Part shown: one piece after another, positions 7,519 through 17,348 of the stretch
Position numbering within the stretch: the stretch's first letter is position 1
Layout: each line of letters starts with the position of its first letter
Assembly: GCF_000024345.1 (NCBI RefSeq)
Contig: NC_013729.1
Location: 1,860,001-1,924,000, forward strand
Source: Kribbella flavida DSM 17836
GTDB lineage: Bacteria > Actinomycetota > Actinomycetes > Propionibacteriales > Kribbellaceae
Length of the DNA stretch: 64,000 nucleotides
Reading direction: 5' to 3'
Program-made: the position numbers and the translations under genes
Notes under the pieces: generated by a model
Seen by the model: the letters and a program-made list of their open reading frames with translations, nothing else
The model's database searches: none
What the model was told of the DNA's origin: nothing

Positions 7519-8679
7519 GTGCAGAACCTTCTCTCCGACGTCGTGGTCGTCGACCTGACCCGAGCGTTGTCCGGGCCGCAGGCGGCGATGATGCTGGGCG
7601 ATCTCGGGGCGCGGGTGATCAAGGTTGAGACCCCGGCCGGCGGGGACGACAGCCGGGGGTGGGGGCCGCCGTTCGTGGGCCCGGCGGACGGCCGCGAGTC
7701 GACGTACTTCCTCGCCGCGAACCGGAACAAGGAGTCGGTGACGGCGGACCTGAAGTCGGCCGAGGGCAAGGAGTTCCTGACCCAACTGGTCCGCAAGGCC
7801 GACGTGCTGATCGAGAACTTCCGGCCCGGCGTGCTCGACCGGCTCGGATTCCCGGTGCAGCGGCTGCACGAGCTCAATCCGGGGCTGGTGATCTTGTCGA
7901 TCACCGGGTTCGGCCACGACGGTCCGGAGGGCGGCCGCGCCGGGTACGACCAGATCGCGCAGGGCGAGGGCGGGCTGATGAGCATCACCGGCGCCACCGA
8001 GCCGACCAAGACCGGCATGCCGATCGCGGATCTGCTGGCCGGCATGTACGGCGCCTACGGTGCGCTCGCCGCCTTGCACGAACGGGCGGTCACCGGCCGG
8101 GGCCGGGTGGTCCGGACCAGCCTGCTGGCGTCCGTGGTCGGGGTGCACGCGTTCCACGGGACGAAGTGGACCGTCGCGCGCGAACTGCCCGAGCGGGTCG
8201 GCAACCACCACGCGCAGATCGCGCCGTACGGGATGTACCGGACGAAGGACGACAGCGTGCAGGTGGCAGTCGGCAGCGAGGGGCAGTGGCGGACGTTCGC
8301 CCCGATCGTCGGGCTCGACCCCGACGACGTCCGGTTCGCCACGAACGCCGAGCGGGTGGCGCACCGCGACGAGCTGACCGCGGCCATCGAGCAGGCGTTC
8401 GCCGCCGAGCCGGCCGACGGGTGGCTGCGGCGGCTCGCGGAGGCCGGCATTCCGGCGGGCAAGGTGCGCGACTTCCAGCAGGTCTACGAGTGGGAGCAGA
8501 CGCTGTCGCAGGGCCTGCTGGTGGAGGTCGACCACCCGACGCTCGGCCGCATCCAGCTTCCTGGTCCGCCGCTGCGGTTCGACGACAACCCGTACGCCGG
8601 GGCGCGCGAGACCAATCTGCCGCCGCCGCGACTCGGGGAGCACAACGAGTCCGTGCGCGCCTGGCTCGCCGAGGACTGA
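7519..8679 (+). CDS. CaiB/BaiF (family III) CoA-transferase
   Basis: 386 residues from GTG 7519. Family III features are clear: VVVDLTRALSGPQAAMMLGDLGARVIKVE at the N-terminus, NRNKESVTADLK, VLIENFRPGVLDRLG and GYDQIAQGEGGLM, whose Asp144 is the expected catalytic aspartate that carries the acyl anhydride. Length matches the family. It moves CoA between carboxylic acids; the acid is unknown. Same strand and close to the hydrolase/SDR operon, so it may act in the same catabolic route, though it could have its own promoter in the 29-base gap. Confidence 0.9.
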   Translation: MQNLLSDVVVVDLTRALSGPQAAMMLGDLGARVIKVETPAGGDDSRGWGPPFVGPADGRESTYFLAANRNKESVTADLKSAEGKEFLTQLVRKADVLIENFRPGVLDRLGFPVQRLHELNPGLVILSITGFGHDGPEGGRAGYDQIAQGEGGLMSITGATEPTKTGMPIADLLAGMYGAYGALAALHERAVTGRGRVVRTSLLASVVGVHAFHGTKWTVARELPERVGNHHAQIAPYGMYRTKDDSVQVAVGSEGQWRTFAPIVGLDPDDVRFATNAERVAHRDELTAAIEQAFAAEPADGWLRRLAEAGIPAGKVRDFQQVYEWEQTLSQGLLVEVDHPTLGRIQLPGPPLRFDDNPYAGARETNLPPPRLGEHNESVRAWLAED

Positions 8680-8883
8680 ACGCGCAGCACTCGGCAAGCA
8701 CGCCTGTCGGCGGTTCGCCGGGTGTACCGCCGCCTGCGGTGTGGCGGGGGAGAATCGTGCGCGCTCGTTGGTGAGTGGTGCACGTTCATGGTGGCGTGGG
8801 CAAGGCGCTGCGGCGATCGGTGTGCACGACGCCCGCTGGGGCCGCTGTCCGGTATCGATTGCAGGCTGCCGGGTGGTGAGGGG

Positions 8884-8930
8884 TTGACGCGTCGCGGAGC
8901 TCAGGTCTAGCGTCCGGAAAATCGATTACT
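8884..8930 (+). promoter_or_regulatory. promoter and LacI-type operator of the sugar ABC operon
   Basis: TTGACG (8884-8889), an 18-bp spacer and TAGCGT (8908-8913) give a plausible promoter. Just downstream lies AAAATCGATTACT (8918-8930), with the exact core palindrome AATCGATT and the central CG typical of LacI-family operators. The ribosome binding site GGAGG (8942-8946) is close to the ATG at 8951. The upstream bases 8680-8880 hold no convincing gene. Confidence 0.6.
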
Positions 8931-8950
8931 CACCTGATCGCGGAGGTGTC

Positions 8951-10518
<1,568 letters not shown>

Positions 10519-10522
<4 letters not shown>

Positions 10523-11556
10523 CCGACGTACAAGACAAGCCGGCGGTGGCCGCGACGCCGGTCGAGAAGGCATTCGGCGGCGGCGTGGTGGCGACGCTGT
10601 TCCGGTTCCAGAGCGTCTTCGGGCTGCTCGCCGTGTTCGTCGCCGCGATCATCTTCTCGCCCAGGCGCAACGGCGAGATCCTGTTCCTCAGCGCGGACAA
10701 CCTGGCCAACGTGGTCCGGGCCGTCTCCGAGATCGGCATCATCGCGGTCGGCATGACGTTCGTGATCCTGATCGGCGGCATCGACCTGTCGGTCGGCGCG
10801 GTGCTCGGGCTGGCCGCGGTCGGCTCGGCCGTGCTGATGGTGGAGAGCGACTGGGGTTTCGTGCCGTCGGTGCTGCTGGTGCTGGCGATCGGGCTGGTCT
10901 TCGGCGCGCTGCAGGGCATGGCGACCGCGATGATCGGGATCCAGTCGTTCATCGTCACGCTCGCCGGGTTGCAGATAGCCCGCGGCCTGGCCCGGATCTG
11001 GTCCGACGGGCAGGGCGTGGCGATCGCGTACGGCGACGGGCCGAACGAGGCGCCGTCGTCGTTCGCTCTGCTGGGTGAACGGACCTTCGGCGGCCTGGTG
11101 CCGATCCCGGTGCTGATCTTCGCCGTGGTGGCGATCGCGGCCGTGGTGTTCCTGCGGATCAGCGCCTTCTCCCGGCACCTGTACGCCGTCGGCGGCAACG
11201 AGAAGGCCGCGCGGCTGTCCGGCGTCCCGGTGGTCCGGGTGAAGATCGCGGTCTTCGCGATCTGCGGACTGCTGGCCGCGCTGGCCGGCATCGTGCACGC
11301 GGTCCAGCTGAACCAGGGCAGCCCGAACGACGGCATCGGCTACGAGCTCGACGCGATCGCCGCGGTGGTGATCGGCGGCACCAGCCTGGCCGGCGGCCGC
11401 GGCTCGGTGGCCGGCACGGTGGCCGGCGCGCTGCTGCTCGGCGTACTGAACAACATTCTTGCCCTGAACAACATCGACTCCAACATCCAGCTGCTGATCA
11501 AGGGTCTGGTGATCGTCGCGGCGGCCGCGCTGCAACGGCTCCGGCCCGCCTCGTGA
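10519..11556 (+). CDS. sugar ABC transporter permease, RbsC-type
   Basis: 345 residues from GTG 10519, which overlaps the ATPase stop by four bases; the longer upstream frame is only antiphase read-through. Eight or more hydrophobic segments are visible. The family motif GIDLSVGAVLGL and the C-terminal GGTSLAGGRGSVAGTVAGAL are diagnostic of the branched-chain-like sugar permeases (BPD_transp_2), which work as homodimers with a double-ATPase partner. It forms the membrane channel between the lipoprotein encoded next and the ATPase encoded before it. Confidence 0.93.
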
Positions 11557-11572
11557 GGAAGGTCCACCCCTG

Positions 11573-12580
11573 ATGAACAAGCACACGATGTCCCTGGCCG
11601 CCACGGCCGTCGCCGCCCTGGTCCTCGCGGGCTGCGGTACCACCAGTGAGCGTACCTCGGACGAGCCGCAGGCGCAGAACTCCAAGCAGTGCAAGGGGGC
11701 CGACGGCAAGTACGTGATCGGGATGAGCCAGGCGAACGTGGCCGAGCCCTACCGGCAGCGGATGGACGACGACATCAAAGCGGCGGCCGCCGAGGTGCCG
11801 CAGTTCGAGGTGAAGTTCGCCGACGCCGCGCAGGACAACGCCAAGCAGGTCGCCGACGTGGAGAACTACATCACCCAGCAGATCGACCTGCTGATCATCA
11901 GCCCGAACGAGGCCAAGCCGCTGACCGCGGTGGTGAAGAAGGCCTACGACCAGGGCATCCCGGTGCTGGTGCTGGACCGCAAGGTCGAGGGTGACGCCTA
12001 CACCGGCTTCATCGGCGGCGACAACGTGCAGATCGGCACCGAGGCGGGCAAGTACGTCGCCGAGAAGGTGCTGCCGAACGGCGGCAACGTCGTGGAGATC
12101 AAGGGCCTGGCCGGCGCCACTCCGCAGGCCGAACGCAACCAGGGCTTCGCGACCGGCATCAAGGCCAACCCGAAGGTCAAGGTGGTCGCCACCGCGAGCG
12201 GCGACTGGCTGCGGGAGAAGGGCCAGGCGCAGATGGACGCGCTGCTCAAGGCGAACCCGAAGATCGACGTGGTGTACGCGCACAACGACCCGATGGCCGA
12301 GGGCGCGTACCTGGCGGCGAAGGCGGTCGGCCGGGAGAAGGAGATGAAGTTCATCGGCATCGACGCGCTGCCGATCCCGTCCGGCGGCATCAAGGCGGTC
12401 GAGCAGGGCCGGCTGACCGCGACCTTCACCTACCCGACCAACGGCAAGGAGGCGATCGCGGCAGCGAAGAAGCTCCTGGTCGACTGCGGCACGATCGAAA
12501 AGACCCAGACCCTGCCCACCCGCCTGATCGACAAGACGAACGCCGCCCAGATCTACGCCCAGGAGAACCCGACGGGCTGA
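11573..12580 (+). CDS. sugar ABC transporter substrate-binding lipoprotein, RbsB-type
   Basis: 335 residues. Signal peptide with lipobox LAGC (Cys21), then a periplasmic-binding-protein type I fold: YVIGMSQANVAEPYRQRM (first strand and loop), DLLIISPNEAKPL, IPVLVLDRKV, GGDNVQIGTEAGKYV, VYAHNDPMAEGAYLA and GIDAL. These pair with sugar-contacting residues in RbsB-like proteins. Third gene of the operon, 16 bases after the permease. It captures the sugar outside the membrane and delivers it to the RbsC-like channel. Confidence 0.92.
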   Translation: MNKHTMSLAATAVAALVLAGCGTTSERTSDEPQAQNSKQCKGADGKYVIGMSQANVAEPYRQRMDDDIKAAAAEVPQFEVKFADAAQDNAKQVADVENYITQQIDLLIISPNEAKPLTAVVKKAYDQGIPVLVLDRKVEGDAYTGFIGGDNVQIGTEAGKYVAEKVLPNGGNVVEIKGLAGATPQAERNQGFATGIKANPKVKVVATASGDWLREKGQAQMDALLKANPKIDVVYAHNDPMAEGAYLAAKAVGREKEMKFIGIDALPIPSGGIKAVEQGRLTATFTYPTNGKEAIAAAKKLLVDCGTIEKTQTLPTRLIDKTNAAQIYAQENPTG

Positions 12581-12612
12581 CGGGGATCCAGCGACTGCCT
12601 GGCGAGCCTGGC

Positions 12613-12744
12613 CGAGCTTGCTCGCCACCTGCCCCCGAGCACGCGAGCAAGCTCGCGGGAGCGAAGCGCGCTTCGCCAACCACAGCTGAAAGCAATCTGC
12701 GGGCAGCGGACCTCCCTCGCCACAGTTGCGAGCTTGCTCGCGTG
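12613..12744. repeat. cluster of palindromic repeats (GCGAGCTTGCTCGC family)
   Basis: Three copies of the near-palindrome occur: CGAGCTTGCTCG (12613-12624), the inverted copy CACGCGAGCAAGCTCGC (12640-12656) and TGCGAGCTTGCTCGCGTG (12727-12744). Copies two and three are exact inverted matches over 17 bp and could pair into a large stem. A separate perfect 16-bp palindrome, GCGAAGCGCGCTTCGC, lies at 12661-12676. The 18-bp form recurs exactly at 34492-34509, 22 kb away, so this is a dispersed REP-like element. Confidence 0.7.
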
Positions 12745-12768
12745 CCCAGCCATCGGCCGACGGTCAGC

Positions 12769-12796
12769 TGAGCTGCCTGCCTCGCCAGGCAGCTCA
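12769..12796. terminator. bidirectional hairpin between convergent genes
   Basis: Arms TGAGCTGCCTG (12769-12779) and CAGGCAGCTCA (12786-12796) pair perfectly over 11 bp with a 6-base loop. The right arm contains the stop codon of the LacI gene on the minus strand. No T-run follows, as is usual for high-GC actinobacterial terminators. Confidence 0.65.
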
Positions 12797-13789
12797 GTGC
12801 CGGTGCGAGCTCTCCCGCTCGATCAACCGGGCGCCGAGCGTGGTCGTGGTCGACGGCCGGCTTCCGTCGGTGATCCTTGCCAGCAGCAACCGAGCGGCCA
12901 CCGTCCCGATCTCGTACGCCGGCTGCGCCACCACCGACAGCGGCGGATCCACCAGCTCCGCCCACGGCGCGTCGTCGAACGCCACGATCCCGACGTCGCG
13001 CCCCGGCCTCGTCCCCAGCTCCCGCAGCGCCTGCAGCACACCGACCGCCATCGCGCTGTTCGCGACCAGCAACGCATCCGGCGGCTCGTCGGTGTTCATC
13101 AGTTCCAGCGCCGCCCGGTGCGCCCCCGCCGCCTTGTACTCCGTACGCCGTACCAGCTTCGTCGAGCTCTTCCGCTTGCCCGCCTTCAGCGCGTCCCGAT
13201 ACCCCGCCAGCCGATCGTCGGCAGTACGAACTCCCGCCGGCCCGGTCAGACACCCGATCCGGTCGTACCCCTGAGCGATCAGGTGCTCGGTCGCCTGCCG
13301 CGCCGCCAGCCGGGTGTCGACCAGGACGACGTCGCTGTCCTGCTGCGGCAGGGGCCGGTCGACGGCGACGAAGGCCGTGCCGCGGGCGACCAGCTTCTGC
13401 ACCGACGACGTCGTACCGGTGGGGGACAGGATCACCCCGGCGACCCGTTCCTGGATCGCGATGTCGATGTAGCGGCTCTCCTTGCCGGCGCTCTCGTCGG
13501 AGTTGCACAGCACGACCGAGTAGCCGACCTCGTGCGCGACGTCCTCGACCCCGCGCGCGATCGCGGTGAAGAACGGGTTCTCCACGTCGGAGATGATCAG
13601 CGCGACCACCGCGGCCTCCTGACGGCGCAGGTTCCGGGCCGGTCCGTTGGGCTGGTAGCCGAGCTCGCCGGCCGCCTTCCGGACCCGGGCGGCCAGGCCG
13701 GGATCGACCGTGGCCTTGCCGTTCAGGGCCCGCGAGACGGTCGCCGTGGAGACGCCGGCGAGCGCCGCGACATCGCTGATGGTGGCCAT
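12794..13789 (-). CDS. LacI-family transcriptional regulator
   Basis: 331 residues. N-terminal HTH and hinge: TISDVAALAGVSTATVSRAL and a QPNGPARNLRR hinge helix, followed by a sugar-binding periplasmic-binding-protein-like domain (VALIISDVENPFF, VAGVILSP, VAVDRPLP, RIGCLTGP, IVAFDDAPW). Encoded convergently with the RbsABC-like operon, and the likely operator motifs (central CG or GG flanked by TTAC) are found both before that operon and before this gene. It is therefore the best candidate for the repressor of the adjacent importer. Confidence 0.92.
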   Translation of the reverse strand: MATISDVAALAGVSTATVSRALNGKATVDPGLAARVRKAAGELGYQPNGPARNLRRQEAAVVALIISDVENPFFTAIARGVEDVAHEVGYSVVLCNSDESAGKESRYIDIAIQERVAGVILSPTGTTSSVQKLVARGTAFVAVDRPLPQQDSDVVLVDTRLAARQATEHLIAQGYDRIGCLTGPAGVRTADDRLAGYRDALKAGKRKSSTKLVRRTEYKAAGAHRAALELMNTDEPPDALLVANSAMAVGVLQALRELGTRPGRDVGIVAFDDAPWAELVDPPLSVVAQPAYEIGTVAARLLLARITDGSRPSTTTTLGARLIERESSHRH

Positions 13790-13824
13790 CGTCCTCCCTC
13801 CGCTGGCCCGACTCTAGCGGCCGA

Positions 13825-13836
13825 GTAAAGGATTAC
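13825..13836 (-). promoter_or_regulatory. candidate LacI autoregulatory operator
   Basis: GTAAAGGATTAC has GTAA/TTAC arms around a four-base centre and sits 36 bp upstream of the LacI start. It shares the GATTAC half with the operator at 8918-8930, which fits autoregulation by the same protein. Confidence 0.45.
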
Positions 13837-13917
13837 CCAGTCGTTCCCGGCCGGTGCCGGGTGGACGCAACGTACGGAACCGGCGGCGGACCGCGACGCC
13901 ATGAGAAGATCGCGAGC

Positions 13918-15348
13918 GTGACTGCCTTGCCGAGCGTTTCCTACTCCATCACCGTTCGCCTCGAGGTGCCCGCGGGCGGTTCGACGGTGAGCAAGCTGAC
14001 GACCGCCGTCGAGCAGGCCGGTGGCCTGGTGACCGCGCTCGACGTGACCGCCTCCGGCCACGAACGGCTGCGGATCGACGTGACCTGCGCGGCCGCCGAC
14101 ACCGCGCACGCCGGCCGGCTGGTCGAGGCGATGCGTGCGGTGCCCGGCGTCGAGATCGGCCGGGTGTCGGACCGGACCTTCCTGATGCACCTCGGCGGCA
14201 AGATCTCGATGGAGGCCAAGCACCCGATCCGCAACCGTGACGACCTGTCGATGATCTACACCCCGGGCGTGGCCCGGGTCTGCCTGGCGATCGCGGAGAA
14301 CCCCGACGACGCGCGCCGGCTGACCATCAAGCGCAACAGCGTCGCGGTGGTCACCGACGGCTCGGCGGTGCTCGGCCTGGGCAACATCGGCCCGAAGGCC
14401 GCGCTGCCGGTGATGGAGGGCAAGGCCGCGCTGTTCAAGCGGTTCGCCGGCATCGACGCCTGGCCGCTGTGCCTGGACACCCAGGACCCGGACGAGATCG
14501 TCAGCATCGTGAAGGCGATCGCGCCGGGCTTCGCGGGCATCAACCTGGAGGACATCTCCGCGCCGCGCTGCTTCGAGATCGAGGCCAAGCTGCGCGAGCA
14601 GCTCGACATCCCGGTCTTCCACGACGACCAGCACGGTACGGCGGTCGTGGTCACCGCCGCGCTCTACAACGCGCTGCGCGTGGTCGGCAAGGACATCAGC
14701 AACGTCCGCGTCGTGCTGTCCGGAGCGGGCGCCGCCGGTACGGCGATCCTGAAGCTGCTGATCGCGGCCGGGGTCAAGGACACCATCGTCGCCGACATCG
14801 CCGGCGTCATCCACGTGGACCGCGACGGCCTGTCGCCGGAGCTGCGCTGGATCGCCGAGAACACGAACGCGGCGCGGTACAGCGGCGACCTCAAGGGCGC
14901 GCTGGCCGGGGCCGACGTGTTCATCGGGGTGTCGGCGCCGAACATCCTGAACGGCGACGACATCGCCACCATGAACGACAACGCGATCGTGTTCGCGCTC
15001 GCCAACCCCGACCCGGAGGTCGACCCGGCCGCGGCCGGCGAGCACGCGGCGGTCGTCGCCACCGGCCGCAGCGACTTCCCGAACCAGATCAACAACGTGC
15101 TGGTCTTCCCGGGCGTCTTCCGCGGCCTGCTCGACGCGCAGTCGTCGAAGGTGTCGCTCGACATGGAGCTGGCCGCCGCGAAGGCGCTGGCCGGCGTGGT
15201 CACCGACGACGAGCTGAACGCGAGCTACATCGTGCCGAGCGTCTTCCACCCGGAGGTGCACACGATGGTTGCGCACGCCGTCCGGGACGCGGCCGGGGGC
15301 AAGGCGCCGGCCGCCGAGGTGTTCCCGGACGACGCGCCGTCGCTCTGA
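13918..15348 (+). CDS. NAD-dependent malic enzyme with N-terminal ACT-like domain
   Basis: 476 residues from GTG 13918. Residues 1-85 look like an ACT-type regulatory domain (SYSITVRLEVP, a second beta-alpha-beta after it). The catalytic part shows MIYTPGVARVC, VTDGSAVLGLGNIGPKAALPVMEGK, the metal ligands in INLEDISAP and HDDQHGT, and the dinucleotide motif SGAGAAGTA. It oxidatively decarboxylates malate to pyruvate. The N-terminal ACT domain implies allosteric control by an amino acid or similar ligand; this is known for some actinobacterial members and is inferred here. It is followed after 4 bases by the VanZ-like gene. Confidence 0.92.
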   Translation: MTALPSVSYSITVRLEVPAGGSTVSKLTTAVEQAGGLVTALDVTASGHERLRIDVTCAAADTAHAGRLVEAMRAVPGVEIGRVSDRTFLMHLGGKISMEAKHPIRNRDDLSMIYTPGVARVCLAIAENPDDARRLTIKRNSVAVVTDGSAVLGLGNIGPKAALPVMEGKAALFKRFAGIDAWPLCLDTQDPDEIVSIVKAIAPGFAGINLEDISAPRCFEIEAKLREQLDIPVFHDDQHGTAVVVTAALYNALRVVGKDISNVRVVLSGAGAAGTAILKLLIAAGVKDTIVADIAGVIHVDRDGLSPELRWIAENTNAARYSGDLKGALAGADVFIGVSAPNILNGDDIATMNDNAIVFALANPDPEVDPAAAGEHAAVVATGRSDFPNQINNVLVFPGVFRGLLDAQSSKVSLDMELAAAKALAGVVTDDELNASYIVPSVFHPEVHTMVAHAVRDAAGGKAPAAEVFPDDAPSL

Positions 15349-15352
15349 CCAG

Positions 15353-15739
15353 GTGACGGTTCCAGCGGGTTTCGCGGTCCGGGCGTGGCGGGTCGGCTTC
15401 GTGCTGGCCTGCCTGCTCCAGCTCTACGGCCTGTACGCGCCGCGCCAGGCCGGCCCCGACACGGGCCTGCCGTACGCCGACAAGGTCGGGCACTTCTTGA
15501 TCTTCGCGGCGGTCGCCTACCTCGGGCTGCGGGTCGGCGTACCGGCCCGGTGGTTGCTGGCCGCACTCGTGCTGAACGCGATCGGCAGCGAGTTCATCCA
15601 GCACTACCTGCTGCCACAGCGCAGCGGCGACCCGTTCGACGCACTGGCCGATCTGCTCGGCGTGGCGGCCGGCACCTGGCTCGGCATCCGCGCCGTCCGC
15701 AGCACGAAGGTGGTGCGGCACGACATGATGGAACCATGA
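15353..15739 (+). CDS. VanZ-like membrane protein
   Basis: 128 residues from GTG 15353, four bases after the malic enzyme stop. Four hydrophobic segments are visible. The VanZ-type motifs are present: ADKVGHFLIFAAVAYLG, an acidic residue in IGSEFIQHYLLP and DPFDALADLLGVAAG. VanZ-family proteins are small membrane proteins of largely unknown function; one confers low-level teicoplanin resistance in enterococci. It ends in an ATGA overlap with the YqgE gene, so the two are coupled, though no functional link is established. Confidence 0.8.
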   Translation: MTVPAGFAVRAWRVGFVLACLLQLYGLYAPRQAGPDTGLPYADKVGHFLIFAAVAYLGLRVGVPARWLLAALVLNAIGSEFIQHYLLPQRSGDPFDALADLLGVAAGTWLGIRAVRSTKVVRHDMMEP

Positions 15740-16293
15740 CGGCCTCGACCCTGACCGGCTCGTTGCTCGTGGCGACCCCGCTGCTCGACGAGCCGCCCTT
15801 CCGGCGTTCGGTGATCCTGCTGCTGGACCACGACGACGACGGCGCGCTCGGCGTGGTGGTGAACCGCGCCGCCGACCTGGAGGTCGACCGGGTCCTGCCG
15901 GACTGGTCCACCACCGTCAATGAGCCGGGCGTGCTGTTCATGGGCGGCCCGGTCGGCACCGACAGCGCGCTGGCCGTCGCCGAGGTGATCGAGTCCGCCG
16001 ACCCGCCCGGCTGGCGCGAGTGCTTCGGCCGGATCGGGCTGATCGACCTCGACGTGCCGCCCGCGCTGCTCGAGGGCGCCATCCAGCGGATGCGGATCTT
16101 CGCCGGGTACGCCGGCTGGTCCGGCGGTCAGCTCGAGGGCGAGATCACCGAGGGCGCCTGGTACGTCGTACCGTCGGAGCCGGACGACGTCTTCGGCCTG
16201 CGGCCCGAAGGCCTCTGGCGGCGGGTGCTACGCCGCCAGAACGACCAGATGGCGTTCCTGGCCACCTACCCGGACGACCCCACCCAGAACTGA
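15736..16293 (+). CDS. YqgE/AlgH family protein
   Basis: 185 residues, start overlapping the VanZ stop. The family signatures are plain: GSLLVATPLLDEPPFRRSVI, LLDHDDDGALGVVVNR, LFMGGPV, FAGYAGWSGGQLEGEI and GAWYVVPSEPDDVF. The family is widespread and structurally known, but its biochemical role is unsettled (AlgH has been linked to alginate regulation in Pseudomonas). Full length for the family. Convergent with the DUF3039 gene 35 bases downstream. Confidence 0.92.
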   Translation: MTASTLTGSLLVATPLLDEPPFRRSVILLLDHDDDGALGVVVNRAADLEVDRVLPDWSTTVNEPGVLFMGGPVGTDSALAVAEVIESADPPGWRECFGRIGLIDLDVPPALLEGAIQRMRIFAGYAGWSGGQLEGEITEGAWYVVPSEPDDVFGLRPEGLWRRVLRRQNDQMAFLATYPDDPTQN

Positions 16294-16328
16294 CCCGGGC
16301 CGCCCGCTCGAGGCCGCCCGGTCGCCGG

Positions 16329-16595
16329 TCACTCGTCGTCGTTGCCGTCCCCCTCGCCGGGGTTGAGCGACTCCCAGATCTCCTTGCACTCCGGGCAGAC
16401 CGGGAACTTCTGCGGGTCCCGGCTCGGCACCCAGACCTTGCCGCACAGCGCGACCACCGGCGTCCCCATCACCATCGCCTCGGTCAGCTTGTCCTTCGGC
16501 ACGTAGTGCGAGAACCGCTCGTGGTCGCCGTTGTCCAGCGTCTGCGTGCGCTCGTCGACGACCGTCTCGGCGCCGGGGGTCAACTGAGTACTCAT
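16329..16595 (-). CDS. DUF3039 family small zinc-ribbon-like protein
   Basis: 88 residues from ATG 16595. The conserved core reads HYVPKDKLTEAMVMGTPVVALCGKVWVPSRDP with a following CPEC; the three cysteines (CGK and CPEC) suggest a partial zinc ribbon. An acidic tail (GEGDGNDDE) ends the protein. DUF3039 proteins are confined to actinobacteria and are often found close to the helicase encoded at 17349, which suggests a functional link; no biochemical role is known. Divergent from the Uma2 gene. Confidence 0.85.
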   Translation of the reverse strand: MSTQLTPGAETVVDERTQTLDNGDHERFSHYVPKDKLTEAMVMGTPVVALCGKVWVPSRDPQKFPVCPECKEIWESLNPGEGDGNDDE

Positions 16596-16724
16596 GCCCC
16601 CGAGTGTAGGACGCCCGGCCCACCGGCCGTCGCACGTTCTCCACAGTGAACTGCCCTGTGGACAACGCCGGGGAACCGGGCAGATCACGGCATGTTCTTG
16701 GTGTGACCACATCAAGGAGGCACT

Positions 16725-17297
16725 ATGACACTCGTGGAATCCATCGGGGACGACCGGCCAGTGCCCTGGGCGCCGAGCCGTCCACTGACCAGGGACGATC
16801 TGGACCGGATGCCGGATGACGGGCACCGGTACGAACTCATCGACGGAGCCTTGCTCATGACCCCGGCGCCGTCGTACCGGCACCAGATCGCGGTGGGCAA
16901 CCTGCTCTACCGACTCATGCAAGTCTGCCCACCTGAGCTTCGCGTGCTCACTGCGCCGTTCGACGTCGCCATCTCGGACGACACCGTCCTGCAGCCTGAC
17001 CTCCTCGTCGCCCGGCGGGACGACTTCACCGAGCGCGACCTGCCGAAGGCACCACTGCTGGCCGTCGAGGTGTTGTCGCCGAGCACCCGGCGGATCGACA
17101 CCTTGCTCAAGTTCTCCCGGTACGAGGCGGCCGGCTGCGCGTCGTTCTGGATCGTCGACCCCGACACGCCGAGCTTGATCGTCTGGGAGATGCAGGACGG
17201 GGCATATGCCCAGGTCGCGAAGGTCTCCGGCGACGAGCCGGCGCGGCTGCGGGCGCCGTACGACGTCGAGGTGGTGCCCGCCGATCTGATTGGCTGA
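16725..17297 (+). CDS. Uma2-family (DUF820) putative endonuclease
   Basis: 190 residues, ATG 16725 with AAGGAGG four bases upstream. The PD-(D/E)XK nuclease fold is indicated by YELIDGALLMTPAP, VLQPDLLVAR (Asp), LAVEVLSPSTRRID (Glu) and the helix LLKFSRYEAAGCASFWIVDP with its Lys. Uma2 proteins are very numerous in cyanobacteria and actinobacteria; nuclease activity is predicted from fold and no target is known. It sits between DUF3039 and the helicase and has a strong own ribosome binding site in a short divergent promoter region. Confidence 0.88.
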   Translation: MTLVESIGDDRPVPWAPSRPLTRDDLDRMPDDGHRYELIDGALLMTPAPSYRHQIAVGNLLYRLMQVCPPELRVLTAPFDVAISDDTVLQPDLLVARRDDFTERDLPKAPLLAVEVLSPSTRRIDTLLKFSRYEAAGCASFWIVDPDTPSLIVWEMQDGAYAQVAKVSGDEPARLRAPYDVEVVPADLIG

Positions 17298-17348
17298 GCG
17301 TTCTCGGGTAACGTTCCTGCACGGCCGACAGTCGACTATCGGGGGAGT

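Noticed and set aside
8722..8910. 62-codon frame upstream of the sugar ABC operon
   Set aside because: Cys/Arg-rich, no ribosome binding site, overlaps the promoter elements and matches no family pattern.
12613..12796. Possible CRISPR-like array because of repeated palindromes
   Set aside because: Copies are few, differ in orientation and spacing, and no cas genes are present; REP-like elements explain them better.
13723..15276. Open frame of 517 codons opposite the malic enzyme
   Set aside because: Fully antisense to a gene with clear motifs; the composition is His/Arg/Asp-rich and typical of a shadow frame.
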